Positions 11,212-21,732 of a stretch of 64,000 bases of DNA are shown piece by piece. The notes under the pieces are model-generated. The model did no database searches and was not told the DNA's origin. It saw only the letters and a program-made list of their open reading frames with translations. The DNA is from Phanerochaete sordida (Eukaryota; Basidiomycota; Agaricomycetes; Polyporales; Phanerochaetaceae): contig BPQB01000042.1 of NCBI GenBank assembly GCA_019973155.2, positions 222,522 to 286,521 on the forward strand, given 5' to 3'. Position 1 is the first letter of the stretch. Each line of letters opens with the position of its first letter. A program made the position numbers and the translations under genes.

Positions 11212-12378
11212 ATGGACCCCTCGAACTACCGCACCTTCACCGTCTCGCGCGGCTTCGTCTACAACGTCTACCATGTCCCGGCGGCCGCGGGCAAGCCCAC
11301 GCTACTCTTCATGCACGGCTTCCCTTCGTCCTCGTACGACTGGCGGCGGCAGCTTCCCCACTTTGCAGAGCGCGGCAACGGCATTGTCGCGCCTGACATG
11401 CTCGGCGCCGGCGAATCGTCGAAGCCGCTTGATTCGAAGGCGTTCCACCTCGGCGCGCGCGCGCAAGACGTCGTCGAGCTTCTCGACGCCCTCGGCCTCG
11501 CAAAGGTCGTCGGCATCGCGACGGATTGGTGCGTGGCGCCCCTGCTCTTGGTGCGGCTGGCTGACTCCACGGTTCTCTGCAGGGGAGGAATCTTCATGTC
11601 GCGCCTGTCGATGCTGCACCAGGACCGTTTCTCCGGGCTCGCATGGCTCGGAGTCGGGTTCCGTCCTGCAGACCTCCGCCCGATCGACCGCGAGAGCGAC
11701 TGCGACATGTATGCGTATTGGCAGTTCTTCATGAGTCCGAATGCTGCAGACACCATCCACAAGAACGTAAGTGCCTGAACATACCGGCACATAACCATGT
11801 TGACCTGTGTACACTATAGATTGACAGCTTCATGCAATGGGTATATCCCAAGGACCCCAACAGCTGGGTGACCTGGATGCTCACACCGGGCAAGACTGCC
11901 GAGTGCATCGAGAGCAACATTTTACTCGGACGTCCGGACTGGTTCCTCGAGGAGGTAGTTATGCTGTATCTTCCGAGATCCTCGTTCTGAGCATCTGGCA
12001 ACAGGAATACGCCAAAGTCAGGCAGGACCTCCTCACGAACGGCGTCGCTTCCGGGCTGCTCTGGTACGCCAACGAGCTCGAGGGCAACGACAATGACGAG
12101 AGTCTTCGTGAGTGCTGGGTAGCTTCACCGCTTGCGCCGCCAGTCTCACTCGTCCCTCAGGCATTCCACAGGAGGCATACGCGATCAAGGTTCCCGCGCT
12201 CTTCATTGGCGCCTCGAAGGACGTTCTTCTGCGCGAGTCTGCGGGTCTCGTGCAGATGCGCAAGCATGCCACGGCCTTGCACATCGCCAGCGTCGATGCG
12301 GGGCATTATCTGCACATCGAGGCTGCGGAGGAGGTAAACCGGATTCTCGAGGAGTGGATCGTGACCGTTCCCTTGTAG
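11212..12378 (+). CDS. Alpha/beta-hydrolase, epoxide-hydrolase type, tandem copy 3
   Basis: Predicted 318 residues from exons 11212-11528, 11583-11766, 11820-11954, 12005-12107 and 12161-12378. Exon positions equal those of the other copies, but exon 2 is 184 nt, a length shared only with copy 4. The nucleophile Asp is kept, yet the elbow reads IATDWGG instead of GVGHDWGS, so the usual Gly and His before the nucleophile are Ala and Thr. The oxyanion segment HGFPSSSYDW, the acid in ASKD and the late His in AGHY are present. The enzyme may be active with altered geometry or specificity. The cap has the short variant MYAYWQFF. Confidence 0.88.
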
Positions 12379-12635
12379 CCCATGCATAGTGAGACACATA
12401 TCAGGTCAATTGCGGCGCCCACCTACCTTCGCTTCATGCTGTAACTGTTCCTCGGCTTCGAACGATGACCCTGGGTGCTCCAATCGTATCAAGCACTTGG
12501 CTCGGATTCGTTCCCAGAGGTTACATACGGCGCGGCCTCCTACGTGCACACCGCCAGGCACCGCGAGCTGCTGCGTGGTCGCTCGCCCACGATAATTCAG
12601 GGTCTGTACGCTCTCGTGAGACGTCCGATGTGACC

Positions 12636-12700
12636 CTTGGCGTCAGACGTACGGTCCGAAGTGTTCGGGGTCCTAACAACATAGCCGTCGATATCCAGGG
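12636..12700 (+). repeat. Hydrolase downstream repeat (divergent copy after gene 3)
   Basis: The run GACCCTTGGCG, CGGTCCGAAGTGTTCGGGGTC and ACAACATAGCCGTCG aligns loosely with the copies after genes 1 and 2, again about 260 bases after the stop codon. Similarity is weaker than between the first two. Confidence 0.45.
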
Positions 12701-13185
12701 ACCAGGAGCAGTTACCTGACGCAGACCTTTTGTCATCCGACGGATCAGCGTAGATGTATAGCCTGGAAGCATCAATCATATCTCTGTATCGATAGCCACA
12801 AGAGAAAGAGATTGTAAATGCAGACTGGGCGAAATTGAGCGAGCGCTGCTTTGTTCTTGGCTAACTCGACGCTTCGACCCATCGATACAAGTTTCATATG
12901 GATAGACTCAGACTCAAGGCTACTGCTCGCACTAAAAACACTTCATTGGCAATGCTGAAACCTTAAGTTCCCGTGGCCGTTCCTTCAAATCAAGGTCAGC
13001 ATCGACGGCATGCCCATCGGGAAAACGGCTTTCTAAATGAAACCGCCTCGTGATGTCAGCACTAGTAACAGCCTCCTGCCGTTGGTCAGTGTACCACTAG
13101 TCTGTGCCTTTCAGGGCAGACTTCCTTGCGTGCTGAATGTCTTGAAAAGGTTAGCCGCCATTTCTGCGCACAGCGTCCAAAATAT

Positions 13186-13194
13186 CATAAAAGC
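13186..13194 (+). promoter_or_regulatory. TATA-like element of hydrolase 4
   Basis: TCATAAAAG lies about 45 bases before the ATG at 13232, in the place where the other copies have their TATA box. Confidence 0.45.
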
Positions 13195-13231
13195 GTCCTA
13201 CGTACTCTGAGCAAACACTCAACCGCATCCC

Positions 13232-14405
13232 ATGGATCCCTCCAAGTACCGCACCCTCGCCGTCTCACGCGGCTTTGCGTATAATGTCTACCACGCCCCC
13301 GCGGCCGAGGGCAAGCCGACGCTGCTCTTCTTGCACGGCTTCCCCGCAAACTCGTACGACTGGCGCAAGCAGGTCCCACACTTCGCCGCGCTGGGCTACG
13401 GCATTGTCGCGCCGGACATGCTCGGCGCCGGCAGGTCATCGAAGCCCCTCGACTCGCAGACATTCCGCATGAACGCCCGCGCGCAAGACATTATCGAGCT
13501 CCTTGACGCGCTCGGCCTCGCCAAGGTCATCGCCGTCGCGACGGGCTGGTGCGTCGGCGGTCTGCGCTTTGTCTGGGATCTCCGTTGATTAGTGTGATGC
13601 AGGGCAGGAATCCTGATGTCGCGCCTCTCGATGTTGCACCAGGATCGGTTCCACGGCTTTGCGTGGCTCGGCGTTGGCTTTCGTCCTGCCGATGTGCCCC
13701 CGATCGATCTCGAGGGCGACTGCGATATGTATGCATATTGGCAGTTTTTCATGAGCCCCAGCGCTCCGGATACTATCCGCGAGAATGTGAGCACAGGAAG
13801 AGAAGCGGTGGATGTCTGTACTGACCTCGTGCGCTATGCAGATCGATAGCTTCATGCAGCTGGTGTACCCCAAAGATCCCGAAAGTTGGAAGACTTGGCT
13901 GCTCACACCCGGCAAGACGGCCGAGTGTATCGAGAACAATATCTTGCTGGGCCGCCCCGATTGGTTCTCCGAGGAGGTAAGAGTTTTTTGTCCCGTAGGT
14001 ACTCGAGCTCATATCTCTGCGCTAGGATTACGCTAGAGTCAAGCGGGACCTCCTCAAGGACGGCGTGGCGTCTGTACTGCTCTGGTACGCTAACGAAGTC
14101 CACGGGAACGACAGCGACGACAACCTCCGTGGGTGCCGAGCATCTCTTCTAACCCTAGCAAACGTCTCATTTCAGCATTATTAATAGACATTCAGAAGGA
14201 GTCATACACGATCAAAATCCCTTCGCTGTTTATCGGCGCGTCCAAAGACGTCCTCCTGCGCGAGTCTGCTGGCCTCGCGCAGATGCGCAAGTACGCGACA
14301 ACGCTTCGCACAGCTAGCGTGTCTGCGGGGCATCATCTCTATATCGAAGCTGCGGAAGAGGTGAACAGTATCTTGGAAGAGTGGGTCGCGACCGTCCCTG
14401 TCTGA
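13232..14405 (+). CDS. Alpha/beta-hydrolase-like protein, tandem copy 4, nucleophile missing
   Basis: Predicted 318 residues from exons 13232-13548, 13603-13786, 13842-13976, 14026-14128 and 14188-14405, exactly the exon lengths of copy 3. Every splice site is intact and no frame break is seen, so the gene looks expressed. However, the nucleophile elbow reads VATGWAG: the Asp that forms the ester intermediate in this family is Gly (codon GGC at 13544-13546). The oxyanion segment HGFPANSYDW, the acid in ASKD and the His in AGHH remain. Known chemistry of the family would predict loss of epoxide hydrolysis, hence a pseudoenzyme, a binding protein or a non-covalent mechanism. A sequencing error cannot be excluded, but the neighbouring residues changed too. 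Confidence 0.85.
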
Positions 14406-15320
14406 TTGAGCGAATCAATTGGTTCGTCGATACGTCGCCTGTTTTGCCGAAACCTGTTCACAAGCTGGCCAAGCATGTAAGCATATGTCTAGCATAAATG
14501 TGCTGCTTATAGATGCAGGATAGAAACTGAGTGGAATGGGCGATGTCGATGTCGTCGAGAGCAACGGCGGACGCGTCGGCGGTGGTTCGGACCTCGAAAG
14601 AGCCTTGCTTATGTCATATGTGGCCGGGGTCCCGAGGCCGCGCGCCTCCAGGCCGAGGTAGCGGGCTTGTCCTACGGCTACCACGTCTGCAACGCTCGCT
14701 GCCTTGACCTACTACACCTGTTCATCTAAGCTATAGCGTATACCATGGTGCTACCATAAGTCACTTCTGCTTTTCTGTAGGTTTTGATCTCCTTGGTTTA
14801 CAGAGTTGCTACTCTACTTTGCACATGTACGTCCATGCAGATCATGCCACAGTCCGCTGAACAAAGCTTACAAGGGCTCAGCTGACAGTAAAACGTGCGC
14901 CATACTATCTTGGTCTGCGAACTCAGGGGCAATCAGCTGCATCAAGGTTAATGTTCGTCCTAGCTAGGCGTCAATACAGGAGTGGAACGCTGGCTCAACC
15001 TTGGTAGCCCTGTTGAGCCTGCATTCAGCAAGAGAATCTTCGCTTTTATCCAAAGCTTGCCGTATACTGCAGGACAATTTGTATTTCTGCTGTCCTGTGA
15101 CTCAAGTCTCCTAGTAGTAAGTGACTCCTTACCTACTAGTAGTGAAGTCGCTGGAGGACTAATGTTGAGCTCCATGGCCCTAGCTGCCGACTGCTTTGTT
15201 GGGCCTTGCCGATGGACCCTGCTCCGCATGTCCTGCCCTGTTATCAGTAGACGAATAAGAAGCCGCTGAAATGGCGTATAAACATATCGTAGTCGAGGGG
15301 AAGCATAGGGGCAACAACCA
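14406..15320. other. Spacer between hydrolase copies 4 and 5
   Basis: I see no gene, only short frames. Neither the upstream block nor the downstream repeat of the earlier copies is recognisable. A TATA box of copy 5 lies at its end. Confidence 0.55.
15277..15283 (+). promoter_or_regulatory. TATA box of hydrolase 5
   Basis: TATAAAC stands 44 bases before the ATG at 15321. Confidence 0.55.
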
Positions 15321-16522
15321 ATGGACCCGACCCACTACCGTACTCTTCCCGTCTCCCGCGGGTTCCAGTACAACGTCTACTACACCTCAGCGGCTCCGGA
15401 AAAGCCGACGTTGCTCTTCGTGCATGGCTTCCCCTCGACATCCTACGACTGGCGCCGGCAGGTTCCCTACTTCGAGGCGCGCGGCTTCGGCATCGTCGCG
15501 CCCGACCTCCTGGGCGCGGGTCTCACGTCTAAGCCGCTGGACCCGACGGCCTTCCGCCACAGCGCCCTGGCGCAGGATATCGTGGAAATTCTCGACGCGC
15601 TCGGCCTCGACAAGGTCGTCGGCGTCGGGCACGATTGGTGCGTCTGCTGTGCCCGTCCATCCTTACCTTCATCGCCGCTCATCGAGACACTCACAGGGGC
15701 TGCGTATTTCTGAGCCGCCTCTCGATGCACCATCAGTCGCGCTTTTACGGTATCGCGTGGCTCGGCGTCGGCTTCCGGGAGCCCAGCACGCGGGCGTTCG
15801 ACCTCGAGCGCGCGATCGCGGAATCCAAAGCGCAGTTCGGTTACGAGTGGTATGCTTACTGGGAGTTCTTCGCGCGCTCCGACGCCGCGGAGGTCATTGT
15901 CCAGCACGTACGCTCGAGCTCCCACAATCGTCTCGCACCTCGTCTCAAACCTCCCGCAGATCGACAGCTTCATGCAGCTGGCGTACCTCAAGGACGCGGA
16001 CGCATGGCTCACGTGGCTCATGCAGCGCGGGAAGGCCGCGGAGTGCATCGAGACCGACGTCCTTCTGGGGCGCCCGGACTGGCTTCCCGAGAATGTGTGT
16101 CGTGATCTTTTGTGGATATCGAGTGTACGCTCACGAATGTCGCGGCAGGAGTATGACAAAGTCCGGAAGGACCTTCTCACGAATGGCGTAGCCTCCCAGG
16201 TGCTCTGGTACAAGAATGAGATGGAAGGGAACGACCTGGAGGAGAACCTCAGTACGTCATCATTAATCGGTTCGAGCGCAAGACGTTCAAGGACCGCACA
16301 ACAGACATGTCGAAGGATCTCTACACGATCAACGTCCCGTCTCTCTTCGTCGGCGCCAAGAAAGACGTGCTCTGTGTCGAGGTTGCGACCCTTCCGACGA
16401 TGCAGAAGCGCGCAAAGGCGTTGAAGATTGTGAGCCTCGACGCGGGACACTACCTCCAGCTCGAGTGTGCGGATGAGGTGAACAAGACTCTGGCGGAGTG
16501 GCTCGCTACTGTGCCTCTTTGA
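15321..16522 (+). CDS. Alpha/beta-hydrolase, epoxide-hydrolase type, tandem copy 5
   Basis: Predicted 327 residues from exons 15321-15637, 15697-15907, 15960-16094, 16149-16251 and 16305-16522. Exon 2 is 211 nt, as in copy 6 only, and encodes a longer cap with YEWYAYWEFF. The catalytic set is complete: HGFPSTSYDW, GHDWGC with the nucleophile Asp, the acid in AKKD and the His in AGHY. The order of introns and their phases match all other copies. Predicted active; the longer cap suggests a different substrate pocket from copies 1-2. Probably cytosolic. Confidence 0.9.
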
Positions 16523-17286
16523 CGTTCAGAATGACCCTCGACTGTGTAACATTGGCAAAATTGTATGACGAACAGGAATCCTTTATTACTCGGTTTCTAG
16601 GAAGCGTACGAGTCAGACTGTCGGTGCCACGCTCCGCCTACGAGGCAGTCCATTTTAAGGTACGGTGTCCATTAGCCGTCGAGGGCTCCACGATGCAATG
16701 CACCGTCTTGATGCTTATGGACGAACAGGTTACTTTGTTTGTCAACGACGTAATAATGTGGAATCCTATTCAGGAGAGCCAGCGCTACGGCAGGGTTAGC
16801 GACGGCGACAGAATCACGAAAATGTGACTCTGAACCACTCGTTCCGGCTAACTCTCAGCTGAGCAGACTGCTACCTGGCTGCGACCATCGGTTGACGAAC
16901 TGCGGGTCGTTCAGGGAGTCCTTCTCGGCGCGCCACCTTGCAGGTAGTCTGGCGTTTCATGGCCAACATCAGCCGAGGCGCGACCGGCCAGTTATCTGCG
17001 TCATCGCTCTAACGGTGCACTTCCTGCCATGGAAACTCGCACGGCGTGCCACGAGCGCAGCAAACGCGGTGAGGTACTGCGCAAAGTGTCTAACGTACAG
17101 CACTATCGCGTCAGCACGGCGGGATGGGTTCACACTGAACCGACCTGACCCAATACGCCCGCCTTGCCACGGTGCCGCAGACATTGCTCACAAGACGTCT
17201 ACCCAGACTTCTCCACAAGCTGTGAACCGTTATGCACGACAACATATAACAGCCCACCCTCGTCTCCACAAACCTCCCAACACATC
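16523..17286. other. Spacer between hydrolase copies 5 and 6
   Basis: No gene is seen; frames here are short and overlap on both strands. It ends with the TATA-like element of copy 6. Confidence 0.55.
17245..17250 (+). promoter_or_regulatory. TATA-like element of hydrolase 6
   Basis: TATAAC stands 42 bases before the ATG at 17287. Confidence 0.5.
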
Positions 17287-18488
17287 ATGGACGCCTCCCA
17301 CTACCGCACGCTCACCGTCTCGCGCGGCCTCGCCTACAACGTCTTCCACGCCCCGGCCGCGGCGGGCAAGCCGACGCTGCTCCTGCTGCACGGCTTCCCG
17401 GGCTCGTCGTACGACTGGCGGCGCACGGCGCCCTACCTCGCCGCACGCGGCCTCGGCGTCGTCGCGCCCGACATGCTCGGCGCGGGCGGCACCGCGCGCC
17501 CCGCCGACGCGCAGGCGTTCCGCCTCGCCGCGATCGCGCGCGACGTCGTCGACATCCTCGACGCGCTCGGCCTGGCGAAGGTCGTCGGCGTCGGACACGA
17601 CTGGTGCGTGGCGCCATGAGTCTGATGGGGAGGAATGCTGATGGGGCGCAGGGGCTGCGTCGCGCTGAGCTACCTCTCGCTGCTGCACCAGGCGCGCTTC
17701 GCGGGCTTCGTGTGGCTCGCGGTCGGCTTCCGCGAGCCCGCGACGGAGCCGTTCGATATCGAGCAGGCGATGGCGCAAGCTAAGGCGCTGCTCGGCTACG
17801 AGTGGTACGCGTACTGGCTCTTCCTCTCGCGCAGGGACGCCGGAGACGTCATCCAGGAGCACGTACGTCCCGCGCGAAGCTACTGGACGGAGGGCGAGGG
17901 CTGACACGCGCGGGCAGATTGATAGCTTCCTCCAGCTCACGTACGCCAAGGACCCCGCGACCTGGCCAGAGGTCCTCTTCCGACGTGGCAAAGCGGCGGA
18001 GCATATCGAGGGCGACGTCCTACTCGGACGCGCGGACTGGCTTCCCCAGGAGGTGAGAGGTCGAGACGGGCCAGATATCGTACAATTGCTTACATCGTGT
18101 CTTGCAGGAATACGACAAGGTCAAGCAAGAGATAATCACGCACGGCATGCACTCTCGCCTGCTCTGGTACACGAATGCAGTGGACAACAACGACCTGGAG
18201 GAGAACAAGAGTACGTCGCGCCGTCTTTTCCGAGAAATCCCCAGTCTTTAAATTTGAGACACCGCGACAGAGATCCAGAAGGAAGCGTACCCGATCAAGG
18301 TTCCCTCGCTCTTCGTCGGCGGGTCGAAGGACCCCCTCTTCGTTGAGGCCGTCTCGCTCGAGACGCTCAAGAAGTACGCGACGGACCTCAAGATCGAGAG
18401 CGTCGACGCGGGCCATTACATCCATCTCGAGCGCGCGGAGGAGGTGAATAAGGCCATTGAAGAATGGGTCGCGACCCTGTCGGTGTAG
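17287..18488 (+). CDS. Alpha/beta-hydrolase, epoxide-hydrolase type, tandem copy 6
   Basis: Predicted 327 residues from exons 17287-17603, 17652-17862, 17918-18052, 18108-18210 and 18271-18488. It pairs with copy 5 through the 211-nt exon 2, the elbow GHDWGC and the cap motif YEWYAYWLF. The triad is complete: Asp in GHDWGC, Asp in GSKD, His in AGHY. Exon 1 has the highest GC of the array and is close to saturated for C/G at third positions. It ends 140 bases before the stop of the convergent fatty-acid-synthase-like gene, so the two transcripts probably overlap at their 3' ends. Confidence 0.9.
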
Positions 18489-18628
18489 TACCGAGGGGCT
18501 TGTCTGCTGCACAAGCGAAGCAGGCAGCGAATATTCAACTGTCGAGTTTATTCATGTCATTGTATCATACCAGGGTTTAGGCATGCCCATGGCATGGTCA
18601 GCACTGTATGAATATATGCGCTCCGAGC

Positions 18629-20550
18629 TTATGCGAAAGTCTCGCAGCTGTACTCGACGTTCCCCTCTCTGCTGAAGGTGACGATGTAGTCTAGAACGCC
18701 ACTTAGCATCAAACAAGGTGCCGAGCATGCATTGTGACTTACCCCCAAGCACACGCATGTTGAAGCCTGCCTCACAGTAGCAGCTAGGCACGTCCATGAG
18801 CGATCAACAGCAAAACACGGGGCGGTGCCGGAGAAACGCACAAGTAATACACCCACTTGCGCCGGAACATGGCGATCTCCTGCTGTCCGCCCTCCGTGTC
18901 GTTCATCACCTCAGGATACTTCTCCTTCAGCGCTACACGGCCGTGCTCAAGTCAGTGCGTGTCGAACTCTCGGTTCGAGGCCGATCGCACCATCTTCTAT
19001 GCTGCGGAAGCCCGCCTCGAAGCGGCGCCTCCATTCGCGCAAGGTGCGCGCATAGTGAGGGCCGATGTTCGTGACCGACTCGACGACGAGACGCGCCGCA
19101 GAGCCGGAGACTACCGCAGAAGTGAGCTGCGTCACGGTCGGAAGGACGCCGCCGGGGAAGACTGTATGCGTGTCAATTAGGGTTGCCTTAGTCGAATGGC
19201 GCGGAGCTTACTCTGCGACCGCCGTCAGTTACGAAAACAGGACCTGGAAGGCAGTGCGTACGTATTTGCGGATGAAGTCCTCGCCCTTGATGTACGCGTC
19301 GTAGCGCGCCTCCGGGATGGTGATGCTCTGCACGACGCCGACGCCCGTGTCCGGCTTGAGTGCCCAGTCTATCGTCTTGAAGTAGGGCTGCAGCAGTAAT
19401 GCTGGTGAGTGAAACCACCTCAGATAACGCCTTAAGCCTCAGCAGACGCACCTCGTACAAAGCGGGCCCGATTGCCTCCACCATCTCGACGCTGACGACG
19501 CGATCGAACACGCCCTCCCACGTCTGGGGCAAGACGCGGAAGTCCATGAGATGCACGCGTAGTCTGTCGCCGATGGCCATTTGACTCGAGTTGCCGTTCA
19601 TCTTCTCGACGCTCTTGCTGTCCTGCAGAAGGAGTTCCTGGATATACTCCGCTTGCTCAGTCGAGAGCGTGATGGTATCGACAGTGGTGTCCGGGATCGT
19701 CCGTACGATCTGCAGCGCCAGCGATCCCCAGCCGGAGCCGATCTCCAAGACCTGCACACCGACCAGTATGTGAGTATATGCGCATACACCTGCCAAATGG
19801 TAAGGGGACATACGCGGTGTCCCGGCTGGATGTCCGCCTTGCGTATGATATGCTGCAACTTGCGGATCTGGGCATCATGCAATGCGTCCGGCTCTGCGTC
19901 CGCGCCATCGAGCGCACCGACACCCATGCTAGGGCTCGACTCGCTCGACGCAACCTTAGCGTCCGCGTCGAGCGAAGGGAAGATTGCGCAGGAGTACGTC
20001 ATGTCGCGCGAGAGGAAGACCTTGAACATCGCGTTGCCGAGGTCGTAGTGCGCGCTGATGTTCCGGCGCGCCGTGCTCAGTGCGTCGCTGCTGGCGAGGC
20101 CCGCGAGCGCGCGCGCGGGGAGCGTGAGCAGCGCGATGGGCACGGAGAGCAGCGTGGCGAGCGGCGTGGGGAGCGACGGCAGCGGCTTGTCGCGGTTGAG
20201 GATGAAGATCTGCGTCGCGCGGTCAGCACCAGGGCGTCGTCAGGGCCACTCGCGTGTACCTCAAAGAACCGGACCATGTCTCGCCGCGACTTGAACGAGA
20301 CGTCGCCGCGCATGTACGCTTCGGCGAACACGAGGTCCGGGGACGCCGCCGGGGAGAGGAGCTTCAGGAAGAACGCGCGGTCGTAGACGGTGAGCTCTGC
20401 GTCTGGTTCGACATTCTCGGTCGACACGAGCGAGGTGGGGAAGCAGTGCGTACGCGTGCGCGTGTGGAGGGTAAGGCGGCCGCGGGTGATGGTTCGGGAG
20501 AGGTACCACGCAAAGGCGGCCTCGGCGGTGTCGTAGACGATGGCGGACAT
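18629..20550 (-). CDS. Cyclopropane-fatty-acid-synthase-like SAM methyltransferase
   Basis: Predicted 492 residues. Exons (read leftward) are 20260-20550, 19814-20209, 19452-19751, 19262-19387, 19212, 18991-19161, 18842-18932, 18743-18783 and 18629-18690; the sum is a whole number of codons. Enzymes of this family use S-adenosylmethionine to add a methylene or methyl group to double bonds of phospholipid acyl chains. Signs are YDLGNAMFK, SRDMTYSCAIF, the SAM-binding EIGSGWG, TLSTEQ, SVEMVEAIG, YIFPGG, and the C-terminal DYIVTFSREGNVEY. The YIFPGG motif needs a single-nucleotide exon at 19212 between two canonical introns of 49 and 50 bases. The rival is one 75-base intron (19187-19261), which replaces the Ile by nine residues. 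The gene converges on hydrolase copy 6. Predicted membrane-associated in the cytosol. Confidence 0.88.
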
Positions 20551-20985
20551 TGCTCAACATTGTTTGCTGCAATTCTGACGACATTTTACCATATTTTCGT
20601 GGGGCGATTGGATCACATCGAGTGCGCTGCGAATCGGGCAGTCGCAGCACTTGCTTGAGCGAGAGCAGGCGGACAAACCTGCCCAAACACAAAGCGCAGG
20701 ATAGACGCTTACATAAGCAGGCCAGAAAGTCCAAATCACAGAGTATATTTACAGGACAGACGCTACAGTAGCCAAACCAGATACTGGGCACATAGATAGC
20801 ACAGCAAATACGTTACAGTCCAACGAGAGACGCAAGCTTGAGAGCGCAGCACGAAACAGCAAGAAATATTTTCGGGAAACGAGGGGCGCCAGGTCAGTCT
20901 AGCCTGGAAGAAACGGATTGAGCTTAGCTATACTAACCATCACCAATGAGGACAGGAGAAACGTACAAAGGAGCAAACCACAGCC

Positions 20986-21732
20986 TTACACATAGGACTC
21001 GAGGGGCAGACCGGCCTTGAACGGCGGGACAAGCGGCTGCGCGGCGTCGGGCGCCGCCCGAGTCGGCGCGTCCTCGAGGAAGAACTGCACCGCCGCAGGG
21101 AGCTCGCTCGGGAAGATCGCGGAGAGGTAGAGCACGAGCGGGTCCCTGCTCGCCTTGACGCTGCATCACGGCCCGTCAGCCCCGAGGTTGTGTCTCAAGG
21201 AAAGGTAGCGCGTACACGATGCGCGCGACGCGCCCGCCGACGGTCGCGGTGAAGCTGTGCTTCGCGGCCTTCGCGATGAGCAGCTCGAGCACCGCGCCGG
21301 GCGGCACGACGAGCGTCGGGAGCGCCTCCGCGGGCGCGGCCTGCAGGCGCACCTGCGCGCCCTCGCGCGTGTCGTTCACGAGCCGCACGCTCGTCTCCGG
21401 CACGTCTGCCGCGCCGTGCGCACCGTGCCCGTTCGGCTGGGGCGGCGGGATGAAGTCCGTGACGGAGATGACGTCGCCCGTGTCGATGCGCAGTCTTGCT
21501 GGGGTGAGTATTGGGTGGGAAGGGAGGGAGAGGAGACGCACTCGTCGACGGTCACGACCTTCGCGTTCGTCGCGAAGCGCACGGTGCTGTACGTGCCGGG
21601 GACGATGGCCGGCTGCACGACGGACGAGTGCGCGGCGAGGCGGAAGAATATGGTGCTCGCGATCGGGCCAGGCTGGACCGTGACGTCGCACCAGGAGGGG
21701 AGCGCGTTGGTGAAGGTGACGCCGTTGGCCAT
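20986..21732 (-). CDS. Hypothetical protein, three exons, 214 residues
   Basis: Not recognised. Exons 21542-21732, 21216-21494 and 20986-21160 join in phase to 214 codons plus stop. Intron 1 must end at the second of two nearby AGs (after 21495) to keep frame. The predicted protein has no signal peptide or membrane segment. It is rich in Val, Ala and Thr with alternating hydrophobic residues, which suggests beta-sheet. A Pro-rich loop (IPPPQPNGHG) divides it. It is transcribed away from the GC-rich region 21.8-22.9 kb, opposite to the next gene, so the two may share an upstream region. Confidence 0.6.

Larger units (their letters stand above)
12379..13231. other. Spacer between hydrolase copies 3 and 4
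   Basis: No gene is seen. A divergent downstream repeat lies at about 12636-12700. The rest is AT-richer sequence with only short open frames. Confidence 0.55.
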
